From: Enoplolaimus lenunculus
Lineage: Eukaryota; Nematoda; Enoplea; Enoplida; Thoracostomopsidae
Direction of reading: 5' to 3'
NCBI GenBank assembly: GCA_030248215.1
Contig: JASANG010001712.1
Span: 103,568-167,567, forward strand
Length of the DNA stretch: 64,000 nt
Shown: piece after piece, positions 35,460 to 47,300 of the stretch
Layout: each line of letters starts with the position of its first letter
How positions within the stretch are numbered: position 1 is the stretch's first letter
The notes under the pieces: generated by a model
The model's database searches: none
The model's input: the letters and a program-made list of their open reading frames with translations, nothing else
Told to the model about the DNA's origin: nothing
Position numbers and translations under genes: made by a program

Positions 35460-35710
35460 CACTGTAAATTTCAGTGAGTTATTAATTTTAACTCAGAATG
35501 AGTTGAATCACACACTCTGAGTTACGACTATCAGAACACAGAATTTTGAGTTCAGTCAATTCATTCTGAGTTAATTAACCAACTCACCCAGCGTCAACTC
35601 AACTCAGAACGAGAATCAACTCAATTCAGAGTGAGTGAATGTTTACTGATATTAATTCAGAAAAAACCAACTCGCGTAATTGATTAATCAACTCATTGGA
35701 ATTTACAGAG
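35460..35710. repeat. AACTCAGAATGAGTT MITE, copy 4
   Basis: CACTGTAAATTTCAGTGAGT to TCATTGGAATTTACAGAG. Confidence 0.8.
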
Positions 35711-35904
35711 TGGCTTCAAAACTATAATCTTTCAAACCAAATTTTCTACTCAACAGTTAAATTTATGTTTAAACAATACACTTAAATTGTCAACCGATGT
35801 TGGCTTATAATTGACCATATTTGCTGCTCAACTGCCTAAAACCTCAATATTCGGTGAGTTCAATTTTCTAAATCAAACTTTAAAGCGGTCAGACAATATG
35901 CCTA

Positions 35905-36146
35905 CACTGTAAGTTCCGATGAGTTGATTAATCTACTCAGAGGGAAAATTGGTTATTTCTGGCTATTTCTGATTTAATAACAGTAAACATTAACTCACTC
36001 TGAGCTGATTAAATTCCGGGTTAGTTGATTAATCAACTCTCGGAATGAGTTCGATCAATTCAGAATTCTGAGTTTTGAAAAACCCAATTCAAACTCAGTG
36101 ATTCAACTGATTCTGAGTTAAAATCAACTCACTCAAATTTACAGTG
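35905..36146. repeat. AACTCAGAATGAGTT MITE, copy 5
   Basis: CACTGTAAGTTCCGATGAGT to CTCACTCAAATTTACAGTG. Confidence 0.8.
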
Positions 36147-36437
36147 ATGTAAATTTGTTGATTTGTTGTACCTCATATTTATGTGGATTGTCTGAGTGTC
36201 TGGTTACATATTTGAACACTCCAGACCATTCTGTAGCTTTGTTTTTTTATGGACTCTAATTAGGACTTATAGAGTTTATCAACGGACTGTCTCTAACAAA
36301 TAATACGGACTACTACTGATTGAGACTCAAAATGGAGACGAGGGGCAACCTCTTGTTACCTCTTTTCAGTTCACTACAGCATATGCAGCCCACTAGCTTC
36401 GACGGTGTATAAAGCCATTGTAGCGAAAAGTTTGTAC

Positions 36438-36500
36438 GGATGCGTAGCTCAGTGGTTAGAGCAGCGAAACGGTAATCCGTACATCGTGGATTCCGTAGCA
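36438..36500 (+). pseudogene. decayed tRNA-like sequence
   Basis: GGATGCGTAGCTCAGTGGTT followed by AGAGCAGC is a good tRNA D-arm/A-box. The T-arm is damaged: GTGGATTCCGTAGC lacks the TTCGA core of the B-box. The acceptor stem does not close. Either a dead tRNA gene or a short tRNA-derived SINE remnant; anticodon not assigned. Confidence 0.55.
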
Positions 36501-36536
36501 AAAGTTTCATGAACGTCTCTATATGGTACTTCAATA

Positions 36537-36806
36537 TTAACCCTTTCTCACATGAATATTTTCTATTTTCCATGAGACCTACTTTTATGCTTGGATTGGA
36601 ACTCCAGTGACTGGAGTGGGAGGCGTATACCATCACCACTCAGCTATAGGAGCTTGACGCTCGAGCTCGATCTGGCTCTCACGTCTTGTGGTGACTTAGT
36701 ACTATGTATACGTGTTGCAATTGTTAAACACGGTGCGATATATACTATTTAACGTATATACACTGCGCTAAGCTGTCTATAAGGAACTCAATGTGAGAAG
36801 GGGTTA
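36537..36806. repeat. piggyBac-like MITE (TTAA-CCCTTTCTCACATG ends)
   Basis: TTAACCCTTTCTCACATGAA at left and CAATGTGAGAAGGGGTTAA at right: inverted ends inside TTAA, about 270 bp. This end differs from the GCCCTATTCACACG family. Confidence 0.75.
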
Positions 36807-37338
36807 ATAGATTTCGATCAAGAACGCAATATTTTGAAGAATTCGCAACAGATGTACGAAAGAAACCGTTTTAATATTGATACCTGTTATGCTCAACTTG
36901 TCAAGCGTTATAGAATAGACCCGTTTTCGGTCAATTCCTAGGGGTTCAGATTCGAAGTTGTTTACCCCGTCTTCGTTGCCCCCCTTTTAGAGGCTGCTTG
37001 TTAATTTCATCCTATGACTCGTAATAAAGTACATATCTGTGCATAAACGATGTCTTAATGTAAGTTTGCTACGAGTTGTGATGCGTGACCACATTCTCTT
37101 TGCGAGTCAGAAATTTAGAACTTATAGCATTTTTAGTTTTAATATAAATTCTAAAATTAGAATTTGAAACTTTTACAATAAAAATCAAATTAAACTTTTG
37201 TTAAAATTGTCTTAAAATAGAGTTAAAAGTGGGGTGTTTTTGTTTGTTTCAGAGCTGTTGAAGTAAATATTAACAGTTGACTGAAGGATTTATGATTATA
37301 AATTAGTAATTTTAGAGGCGTTACCTAAATCGGTGTCG

Positions 37339-37500
37339 GGGCTCATGTAAAGAGCAGGGCAGGAACAGTAATATAAGCATATTTCTAAGCTTAAGTCTAA
37401 GCCTAAGCCTAAGCCTAAGCAAATAAGTTAGTCTAAAGCTAAAACTGACTCTATTACAGACCCGCCAGAAACCGTTCCGGCCCTGTTCTATACATGGGCC
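37339..37500. repeat. TTAGGC-bearing MITE, short copy
   Basis: GGGGCTCATGTAAAGAGCAG at left, GGCCCTGTTCTATACATGGG at right; inside four CCTAAG units at 37402-37424. Confidence 0.85.
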
Positions 37501-37534
37501 GGTGTCGGCATATGGGCACGTAAAAGTGTATGTA

Positions 37535-37745
37535 AACCGAATGTTGCCATGCTTGTGCACATATACCGGCATAAGAAATTGTTGCAATTATCACACGTGG
37601 TGTAGCGGTAGCATGCTTGGCTCGACCGCAAGAGGACCAAAGCTCGATTCCCGGTGTAGTCAGTAACTTTGGGCAAAAATTTGGAACAGGGGTCGGGCAG
37701 ACCGTATGGTATCAACAATCGGCCTTTGTACATTTTCCTTTGGCA
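37535..37745 (+). repeat. tRNA-derived SINE, copy 1
   Basis: 37594-37662 looks like a tRNA: A-box-like GTGGTGTAGCGGTAGCATG and B-box-like AGCTCGATTCCCGG. A shared tail follows (TAACTTTGGGCAAAAATTTG). The diverged copy at 41668-41840 shares flanking sequence on both sides (GTGCACATATACCG), which shows a dispersed repeat rather than a lone tRNA gene. Confidence 0.6.
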
Positions 37746-38004
37746 AATTTAGGCTCAAGTGTAACGTACTAGGATACCTGAAGATTTGATTTTGTAAATT
37801 CTGTTTCAAGAAAAATTGAAGCCTATACCCTATATGGTGGGTCCAGAAATTTCTGACGTTTGGGGGGGCAGACTGTCAAAAGTATACGATATATATTAGC
37901 GAATATATTAAAGATGTATCCAAAGAATTGTCTTATGGCACACCATTATGGTACCGAAATGTTTTCTTGTTCCGGTAATACAATTCTGCGTTAGAATTCG
38001 GTTT

Positions 38005-38185
38005 TAATTTAGGGGCGTAAACAGTAGATTAAGCGTATTCCTAAACCTAAGCCTAAGCCTCAGCGTTGGAATAATGTGTTCCTAAGCCTAAGCTTAAGCC
38101 TAAGCAAAAAATATAAACTAGAATCGAAATCTACTCTTTTATAGACCCACCAGTAACCTGGACGCTCCTTAATATAACATGGGCC
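38005..38185. repeat. TTAGGC-bearing MITE, TTACTTTAAGGGCG end type
   Basis: Left TTTAGGGGCGTAAACAGTAG (outermost bases lost), right GCTCCTTAATATAACATGGG; CCTAAG-like runs inside. Confidence 0.75.
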
Positions 38186-38195
38186 CATATGTGAG

Positions 38196-38532
38196 TGTGC
38201 AACCGGAGGTGAAACATACCAGTGCCTGAGGTCAACAATTGTTGCCGGTACCGGATATGAAGCCAAAAGTGAGGCGAAATTAGGTAATGTTAAATGCCAT
38301 GTTTATGTTGCTAATTTTAGCAAATATCTGTAAGGTGTTGCTAAATCGTTTAGTTTTACGCTTTTATTTACACAAAACCTCAGCAATTTTTTCAATAAAA
38401 TTGTGCCAAAAGTTAAAACAACGCACACCAAACGAACAAACTTTTAACAAAATGCTAAATTTCACTACACAAATTGCGCGAACCAGCGGCAGCAATTGTA
38501 TCGGAAACAGGAGGCAGACCTCCGGTTGTACA
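38196..38532. repeat. CCGGAGGT-ended DNA transposon, copy 2
   Basis: GTGCAACCGGAGGTGAAAC at left, GGCAGACCTCCGGTTGTAC at right; the middle matches 25281-25600 (GCTAATTTTAGCAAATATCTG and surrounding). Its right tip is cut by the element at 38533. Confidence 0.7.
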
Positions 38533-38918
38533 TATGTCGTAAGTAGCCCAAGTCGTAATTTAGCCCAATTCCGAATTGGGCAAATCCACAGATTAATTAT
38601 GACTTGGGCTAGCCTACGGCGTAATTCTTTCTATGCGACACCTGTACGCCTTGTGATTGGTTGCTACCTTAAAATGCCATACTCAAATACGATTGGTTGA
38701 TGCGACTACTTTTTTCTGATTGGCAAAATTATCGCCAACCTATTTGCTACCTAACAGTTTGTTTTACTGAGCAAAGGTAAATCAAGCAGGATTACGACTA
38801 TCAAGTAACCAATTAGAATACACACAGATTTATCTGTCCTGTCTCCGCCTTGGGCTAGCCCAAGTCGTAATTCCGCTTTGTGCTAACCCAATTCAGAATT
38901 GGGCTGAATTACGACATA
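38533..38918. repeat. DNA transposon with palindromic GCCCAATTCxGAATTGGGC ends
   Basis: ATATGTCGTAAGTAGCCCAA at left and TGGGCTGAATTACGACATAT at right. Each end also contains its own near-perfect palindrome (GCCCAATTCCGAATTGGGC at 38564-38582, CCCAATTCAGAATTGGG at 38888-38904). About 386 bp; only copy in the window. Confidence 0.75.
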
Positions 38919-39167
38919 TATATTGTATGTATATTTCCGTTTGTTGACAAGCTAAATTATTTTAAGCAACATTTCATAAAACTATTTGCTATTGCACTTA
39001 GCGAATTTCCATATTTTCGTTTTACAACCAATCTTTACATTTCCGAAAACTTTTACATTTCGTACTTTATAAAGAGCGAAGCTAAGAGAACGATTTTGCA
39101 ACGCAACTCCAACTGATTGAACAGTGTTTGACGTTTACGCGTACAGGGTTCCATGTATGACTCAGGT

Positions 39168-39365
39168 GGCCCCTGTTACTTTAAGGGGCGTCCAAGTTTC
39201 TGGTGGGTCTATAAAAGAGTGAGTTTAGATGCTAGATTACATTTTTTTTCTTTAGGCTTAGGTTTAGGTTTAGGCTTAGGTTTAGGAACACATTTTTGCA
39301 ACGCTTAGGCTAAGGCTTAGGAATACGCTTAATCTAATGTTACACCCCTTAAAGTCAAATTGACC
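39168..39365. repeat. TTAGGC-bearing MITE, TTACTTTAAGGGGCG end type
   Basis: GGCCCCTGTTACTTTAAGGG at left, CCCCTTAAAGTCAAATTGAC at right; inner TTTAGGTTTAGGCTTAGG runs. Confidence 0.75.
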
Positions 39366-39732
39366 ACTCAGGGGTAATGCCGAGGTTAGCACCCTCTGTA
39401 CCATCCCAATGGCGCCTTAAGACGCTGGGTGACTCCGGAAATGTTTGGTCGTGGTCGCAGAAATTTAGTCTTCAATTTTGACCATTCCTATTTTGCTTTG
39501 ACGTCTTAAAACATCCGAATTTGTAAGAATACGCAAAATGTGTTGGACTAGATTAATAATTGGATTATATTTTATGATGAATAGGGACTCGGCGAACGAC
39601 ATTAGGATCCGCTGGATCACATAGGATTTTGATGAATCGCTTAGAGGCTTCATTGAATGTTATGAAGACTCGGATGCCTGCATTTTAGGTGTTCGCGGGG
39701 CACACTCTCAGCCCCAACAACAGGCTAAGACA

Positions 39733-40091
39733 AGGATGCAACCGGAATTCCGGTTCCGGCAACAAAATCCAGTATGTTTTCACCGGAATTTTGCGGTGTT
39801 TTCGGTATTGAAAATTTTACTCATTCGAACATTTAACAAAAATTGACATATTATTCTAACTTATTTTTTTAAAATTGTCTGAGCGTGTATTGGCAAAATT
39901 TCAAATTTGTGTCGTACTTTATAAATTGATCATGCGTTTCCAGCTACTGCATTTGTTTCAGGATTTTTGGCATTATAAAGCGATAAAATAGCGTTAAAAA
40001 TGAGTAACAAGAGTCTTTTTGTTTTCCGATTCCTGCATTTTTTAACTTCCCGGTTCCGGTTCCGGGGTTTTATAATTCCAGTTGCACCGTG
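39733..40091. repeat. DNA transposon, GGTGCAACTGGAATT-ended
   Basis: AGGATGCAACCGGAATTCCG at left, TTATAATTCCAGTTGCACCG at right; CCGGTTCCGG words near both ends. Confidence 0.65.
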
Positions 40092-40335
40092 GCTAACATC
40101 AAAACATTAGTTTATAGATAAGCCAGTATCACGGCTAAGATGCTACAAGACCTCGAAGTTGTGATATGCGGTCAATTTGAAGGGGGCTTAGTAACTGATC
40201 CATATCGATCCGGTACAAGGGCAGACTCACAGGAGTGAAATATACAACGGTGAACGAAAACTCGCGAGCAAAGTGTCCCCAATATTTTGGTTTAGTTTGT
40301 TTAGCCCAGCCAGATTTCTAAAAAGAAACACCATA

Positions 40336-40586
40336 CACTGTAACTTCCGATGAGTTGATAACCCAACTCCGAGCGCGAATTAGTCATTTCTGGCTATTTC
40401 TGAGTTAATGAAACAAAACATTAACTCGCCGTGGGCTGATTTAGTTCCGGCTGAGTTGATTAATTAACTCATAATGAGATCAATCAATTCAGAATTTTGA
40501 GTTCTGAAAGATGTAATTCATAGCTCAGACTTCTGAGTGGACTCAACTCATTCTGGATTAAACTCAACTCACTGGAATTTACAATG
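40336..40586. repeat. AACTCAGAATGAGTT MITE, copy 6
   Basis: CACTGTAACTTCCGATGAGT to CTCACTGGAATTTACAATG. Confidence 0.8.
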
Positions 40587-40605
40587 ATATTGAACATATA
40601 GGTTG

Positions 40606-40974
40606 CAGGGTACAACCGGAGGTCTGCCACTGGCTACGGCTCCGGCAGAAAATCGGCCTCCGGCTCTGGCTCCGGTAGAATTTTTGCCGGAGGTTCCGGC
40701 AATTTCGGTAGCAAAATTTCTCATAATTTAGCAAAATTTATTTGTTTAGCGTGTTTCGTTTTACTTTTTTCACAATTTTCAGAAAAGAATTTCCGGAATT
40801 TCGCAGAAAATTAGCGTAAAACCAAACAACTTAACAACATATTGCAAATATTGGATAAAATTAACTAATTAACCATCATTTTTTACAACCTAATTTCACC
40901 TCACCTCTGGCTCCGGCAAGTTTCGTTGATCTCCGGCTCCAGCTCCGGCATTTTTCGCCTCCGGTTGCACCCTG
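40606..40974. repeat. CCGGAGGT-ended DNA transposon, copy 3 (reversed, most complete)
   Basis: CAGGGTACAACCGGAGGTCT at left, GCCTCCGGTTGCACCCTG at right. The GC-rich left part has repeated GGCTCCGGC words. The reverse complement of 25281-25600 aligns along most of its length. Confidence 0.8.
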
Positions 40975-41399
40975 ATAGGTTAAGTCCCCTTGAATAAAGG
41001 ATATATCGAGATATTTGCATAGAAAGTTTAAAAATTTTGCGTCTCCGGGTCGTTGGACGCTGTTAAAGTTGTGACAACAGTTAATTTGAACGGTAAAGTG
41101 TTACTTAAAAGATGATGCGAGTATATATATCCGTTAATATCAGTTCTTCTATTTTGAGAGACACTTAAAGTATCTATAATTGAAATATATTTTAAAATTA
41201 TCAAATTAAATTCTAATAAACACAATAGTTTAAGGCATTAATCTCGTGCAATAATCCACGTTATTTTTATGCTCAAAAAATTAGTTGTATATAAATCACG
41301 TATATATATATCAAACATTTTTCATTACAGACATGCTGTGATTGTTCTAAATGAAAAAATAATTACGAAATTTATTCAAAATTATAAAATTTTCGTTGC

Positions 41400-41585
41400 A
41401 TCCGCTATTTTTTCTTTAAAATTTTTACAAAACCCAATGAATATTTGCCCACCTCAATTGTGTTGGCAGAAAAATAAAACATCTTTGAAACTTTTATACT
41501 TCAATATTCATTTTTCGTTTCCATTATTACGATCAGTATCCGGTTTCGTTTGTGTTTCCGTTATTTTTACTATCCGTTTGTAGTT
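41400..41585. repeat. GGAAACGGAAAC family, reversed copy
   Basis: TTTCGTTTCCATTATTACG and TTGTGTTTCCGTTATTTTTA with CTCAATTGTGTTGGCAGAAA upstream; the order is the reverse complement of 18780-18960. Confidence 0.45.
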
Positions 41586-41667
41586 TAATCTATAGGCCTA
41601 AAACAATATCTTTTCGTATGTGTCAATATATGTGCACAGTAAAGTGTATATAAAGTCAAGAAGATTA

Positions 41668-41840
41668 CCATTTACATGTGCACATATACCGTAATATGAA
41701 ATCGTTTCAATAGACCACACGATGTACTAATAGCATATTTTGGACTCGAGTGCAAGATGGTCGAGTTTCGGCTCCTGGCGTGGTTCTTGGTCCTTAATAT
41801 TGCGCAAAACTTCGGCAATAAGACGTCCAGTCCGTGTAAT
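41668..41840 (+). repeat. tRNA-derived SINE, copy 2 (diverged)
   Basis: Aligns to 37535-37745 through GTGCACATATACCG, a worn A-box region (GATGTACTAATAGCATATT) and a tail GCGCAAAACTTCGG. Confidence 0.5.
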
Positions 41841-42267
41841 TGCAAAAGGCTGAACTGCCGTTTGCTCAAATTAACCACTAGACTTGAGCCAGATTGAACT
41901 GAATAGCAGTCTAACCTACGACATATACTCAACTCTCAGACGAGTAATGCTTGCTCGCTATTTCTGAGCACAAGCGCAACTCAAAGTCACGAGCACCGGA
42001 GTCAACAATTCGTTTTGTGATTTTGTATCTCAAAGTTGCGTTGTTGTTGTTGTTTACTTTGAGTCACAATAAAGTATAGAAGAAAAAACACTGCCGATCT
42101 CGTACTTAAATGTGATTTTCAGCGTCGTCTTTGTACATTCTGAGAACTTAGTTTTTTCAACGCATTTTACAAAATTTTACATTTTAGTCTTTGTCATAGG
42201 CGTTTTTGCCCATATGAAAAAATACCGGAAACGGATAATGAAGTACTGTTACCTCGCGCGTCGCCAC

Positions 42268-42420
42268 AGAGGGCCAGAGGGTGTGGGATCCGTCCCCTTG
42301 AAACAATTTGATCATTCGTCTAGAACATTTTTAACCTTGCTGGTAAGTCACCAAAAACCCATGTATGCCCTTCCTGAAAGTTTTTCAGCCGTCTTAGTAA
42401 AGTGAGCTGGCTACGGACAC
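42268..42420. repeat. CCCGTAGCCAGC family, reversed copy
   Basis: Right end GTGAGCTGGCTACGGACAC; upstream TATGCCCTTCCTGAAAG matches the inside of 22640-22800. Confidence 0.55.
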
Positions 42421-42500
42421 AGTTCTATTTTAGCCGACATAGTGTAGGCTACTATTTGAACGTAAATCTTATAGGCTTAGGCGCCAAGATGACTCTGACC

Positions 42501-42679
42501 CTGTATACATTAGGGGTGGAACATATTTCTGCGGGACTGCAATGGAATAGGCTTTAGCTTAATGCTAATTTTTTGCTTTAGGTTTTGGCTTAGGTACAAG
42601 ATGATTCTTACGATTAGGCTTAGGCTTACGCTTAAGCTTAGGAATATACTTATACTACTGTTACATCTCTTACTATACG
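42501..42679. repeat. TTAGGC-bearing MITE, GGGGTGGAAC variant
   Basis: CTGTATACATTAGGGGTGGA at left; the right end CTGTTACATCTCTTACTATA is worn. Inner TTAGGCTTAGGCTTACGC. Confidence 0.7.
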
Positions 42680-42954
42680 TATGCCGAAGAAGGCTAAGAC
42701 CTTTGTATCGGATGAAATGGTATTCTGAAATGAGCATATAGACCTATATTGTTGGTTAAATCCGTTATGATTTCAAACTATAGACAGGTTAAATTTGCGA
42801 ATCGGAATACTTTTACAGGAGTAGAGTCTATCAAGTATTAAAAGGGTGCTAAATTTTTTGGAACTAATCATATCCAACTCCCTAAGAATGTGGACACCTG
42901 GTGCCCACTGGCGATATTGGCTATATACTCTTGAGAATACTACAATTTAACAAC

Positions 42955-43128
42955 AACACACCACCCCCCCAACCCCCCCAAACAGGGGGGGGGGGGAAGC
43001 CGCCCCCCAGCCCCCCATTCAAGGGTTTTCAATGACTTATAAGCATGGTTGAAATTTTTCTAAGGGGGGCACAATTTTTCCACGGGAAACTGTGCCCCCC
43101 TGCCCCCTTTTGGCTACGGACCCGTTCT
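42955..43128. repeat. CCCGTAGCCAGC-family fragment beside a C/G homopolymer patch
   Basis: 43015-43128 contains TCAAGGGTTTTCAATGACTT and TTTTGGCTACGGACCC as in 13297-13446. Just before it, 42961-43010 is almost only runs of C and G, which may be miscalled. Confidence 0.5.
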
Positions 43129-43134
43129 TAGGTT

Positions 43135-44324
43135 GGAACAACTGGACGACACGGGAGTAGGATTAAGTGCAGTTTTACCGGTTGAGAAAATTAAAGATGC
43201 ATGAAACTGCATTGATTTTTTCTTGATTTCTGAGAAATTAACAGCTTTGCAAAGTCATTTGTTGGTATTCAAAATTATTAGCCAAATCGGACTCCAGGCC
43301 ATTGTAGCCAGCACAACAGTCAGGGGGGTGCAATCCAATTTTTGCACGGTCAAGCCAAAAGGTCAAACTAATAAACGGTCGAATCCTTTCCTTGGGGGGT
43401 ACCTTAGGGGCATACTGCTTCAAAGAGACGCCAAACCTTGGCTGACAACGTACAACGATTAGCATAAGCGAATATTAAAAATGCTGTAATTTTGTCGTAT
43501 AAAATCAATTCTTACATAAATAGAAATGGAATTTTAGAAGAAAATTAAGTTTTCAACAACTTCTCATATTTTACGTTGCGTGACTTTGAGATTCAGTAAA
43601 AGATGATTGTCTTCAATGCTTTATTTTGCTTAAATTCGATTACATAATTCAAAATGTCTGAGATGAAGTACGCCAATGCAAACTATTATCAGGGCCGGAG
43701 CAGCCATCTCCATACCCCCCATTTGAGGGACCCCACCCTAACCGGTTGCAAAAAACCGCCAGTTTTGAAATGAGCTTGGCTTCTCGCTCGCGAGTTTGGG
43801 GGGTTCCCATCCTGGAGTTTGGGGTGAGCTTCCATCATTATCTACTCCGGCGCTGATTAGGTATAATCCAGGCCTGTGGGCAGTGCCGCTGTGTCGGCCC
43901 TCGTAAAGCTGCCCTTAGGGTAGGCGGGCACCTGGAAGCTCAGCAAACCGGATCCATCATGCGATTTTAATTGTGTGCCTTTGGCACATGCCATTGCATA
44001 ATTCACGTTTATTTTAGCTTTTAGCCTGATTCACTCGTTGCGCTTTATACTATTCAGCGGTAGATCGACAGATTTCTGACGGAGGGTGGGAAGGCGGCTT
44101 GGCAAAAGTTATGAAACGCAATTTTTTCTGTATGCAATACATACACCAATTTTCTGAGAGAGAAAATAATAACTTAGGTACCATAGCATTGCCACCCCCA
44201 TTGGATGCGCTAGCAATGTTATTTTTATACCCTATATGGTTAATTTTTTTATATTTTACAGTATGTTAATATTCATCGATAATACAATGACGTAGCATTA
44301 ATTTTTTCCCACGATCACTTGCAA
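43135..44324. other. upstream region of the leucine-rich-repeat gene
   Basis: No exon seen. Short GC-richer patches (43690-43930) carry repeats of CCCCxxTTGAGGG type but no clear element ends. The LRR gene promoter should lie here. Confidence 0.35.
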
Positions 44325-47300
44325 ATGTTCCCACGGTCAACGATGAATTTTCCCACGGTATTTCGATCACTGCATCGTTTTTTGTTGCAAATGATTGCTT
44401 TCTGTTATTATTCAAGTTCAGTATTTGCTCAATGCCCTTCGATAGCCCTACCGTGTGAATGTTCTGCATCCGTGTATGAACCGGTAGCAATTGTATGCGA
44501 CGGTGCAAGTTCGTTATTGCAAGTAACGCAAAGTATTGCAGATGCAATTAATGTTCGCATTGATCGTTTAGCAATTATAAATACACCTATTTCAACACTG
44601 CAACCGTTTGCATTTCAAGGTATAGAAACATTGGCCAAATAAACAGGGGCGGAACAGTATTAAGCATATTCATAAGCCTAAACCTGAGCCTAAGCCTATG
44701 CCTAAGACAAGCAAAAAATTACTGTAAAGCTTAAGCTTACTCTATTTCAGTCCCACAGAAAAACGTCCCGCCCCTGATCTGTCCATGGGCCGAAACATTG
44801 AACATATGGTTAGCAGTGCCGGCGGAAGCGCCACCAACCCCCTAATTAATTTCAAATTAAAAATCGATTTTGGTTCAATTTGACTTTGGAGGTCTGATTT
44901 TTGTGGTTCATTTGGTACAGTCTTTTTCACCGAAAATATGCCCAGTATCATATTCTTAGATATAGAAATTTCTGTTTGTATATATTAATTAGGCCACGCG
45001 GTTGCAGTATTTGCAACCGACACCAACGTATTCTGCGCAAATCTCATAACGCAACTGAAAATCTTGTAGAACAACAAGTAAACAAAATTATACAATGTTC
45101 TGTTTAGAACTATGTTAACAAAACTACACTGCAATAAATGGTGAGTCAAATTGACTGTCTCCGAAACAGGCTCTACTGGATTATACAAACAGAGTCAAAT
45201 TCGACTAACTGAATCGCACGTTTGACTCTGTCAGAGTCGAATTTGACTCAGTTTGTGTAGTCCCGTAGAGCCTATTTTGGAGAGAATCAATTCGACTCAC
45301 GATTTTTTGCAGTGTAGTGATAATCTTCATCTGCATACCTATATGAAATTAGCTGGAACGGTGCATAAAATACGTATGTGACGCGTTCCAGCTATGATTA
45401 CATAGATTAGCATTGAAGGATCCAGGATCTCACATTGGAGGGCGAAATTTCATAGGTAATAAACTTATTTTTGACCCACACACAGACTACGAACTATTGC
45501 CATAATTGACTTCTTTACGTTCGTTCAATTGAGATGAATCCTAAATAAAACTAACGCAACAACGCAATTTAGGTCTAATGAATGAGTTAAAACTGCGGGC
45601 TATTTTCGGAACAGCGTAGAACTGCAATTGACACTCTATATAATTTTTGTTGAGATGGTGTTGGGGGGGACCACGGCCGGGGTGGCCCCCCATGAATCCG
45701 CCATGTTAGATTAGTATTTCTTAATGGCACATTATGATCAAGCCCGCCACGCGATTGCAAAACATTAACCATTCTACACAATTTAAAATATTAATGAAAA
45801 CATTTTAGATTTTCGAATCACAGCACTTACGCTCAACCGAAACGGGTTGTCACGTATCGACAATTCCGCGTTCGACGGCGCTCTTCTCGAGTCGCTCACT
45901 GAACTCAACTTAGACATGAATCAACTCGGAGCTGTACCGCAAACAGGAGGAATTACAGATTTAAAAAATTTACGAAAATTAATTTTGAAAAATAATCAAA
46001 TCGCAGCGTTGCAGCCACGAGCATTCGCTACGTACGCGTCCGCATCTGTAATTGAAAAACTCGATTTGTCTGAAAATCAACTCGCCGGAATTGGAACCAT
46101 TTCACTCGAAGGACTCGACGCACTCAAAGAAGTGACGTTCGAAACGAATATGTTCACTGCGATTCCAACTCAAGGACTCCGAGCGGTTCGTTCGACCCTT
46201 GAAGATTTAAACTTAGGATTGAACAAAATATCTGACGTTCCTGTTTCAGTGCTAGATTTTCCAAAATTAAAATCACTCAGTCTTGAATTTAACAACATTC
46301 AATATATATCACCAGACGCGATGAAATATATGCCCGAATTGTTATTTTTATACATTGGCGGCAATAAGTTTAATCGCTTTGATCCTGAACTGTTCAAATA
46401 TGTACCGCGGTTGGAAATTTTGGGCATTGGAGATACAAATATTCAAACGTTGCCGCGTGACGCGTTTAAGTATACGCCACGTCTGCGGCAGTTAGAAATG
46501 TCCGATGCGGCCGTTAATCGAGTTGAAGAAAATTCATTTCAACGCATCCGAAATACAATTCAACGAATTGTTTTGAACAAGAATCAACTCACAAGGTATT
46601 TTATTTGATTTTCAAGCAGAAGTACAGTGAAAATTTCCGTGAGTTGATTTTAACTCGCAGAATGAGTTACAGCATTCAGTCGAAGTTATGACCATTAGAA
46701 CTCATAATTTTAAGTTGATCTATAACGCATTCTGGTTTAATTAATCAACTAACACGGAATCAACTCAATTCAGAGTTGGAATCAACTCAACTCAGAATAA
46801 GTTTTGTTCAAAGTTTCGCTTTAAAAAACAATGTTTTTTTGTTTTCAGGGTTCGTTCCGATATGTTTCAAGGACTGTCACAGCTGCAATCGTTGGATCTC
46901 GAAGGCAATTTGTTGTCCAAAGTTGATGATGGTGCTTGGGCTAATTTGCCTAATTTAGCACATTTGGATATTAGCAATAACAGACTGACAACGCTTGAGC
47001 CTAAAACGTTTCAAAATACATTTTTGCCTTCGCTGGAAACCAGAACATTATACAGCTGTGGTACATATTTGTCATATTTTGAACACCGGATTTGTTCCAG
47101 TTGCCGACCCATGTTACTTTTAGGAACGTTCCGGTTTCTGGTGGATCTGTAAAACAGTAGGCTTACATTCTAGACTGCATTTTTTTGCTTAGGTTTACAC
47201 TTAGGCTTAAGCTTAGGAATACGCTTTTGGAACGCTTATGCTAGGCTTAGACTTAGGAATACACTTTTATAAACGCTTAGACTTAGGCTTAGGCTTAGGA

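Noticed and set aside
36438-36500. Functional tRNA gene
   Set aside because: The A-box is good, but the B-box core and acceptor stem are missing.
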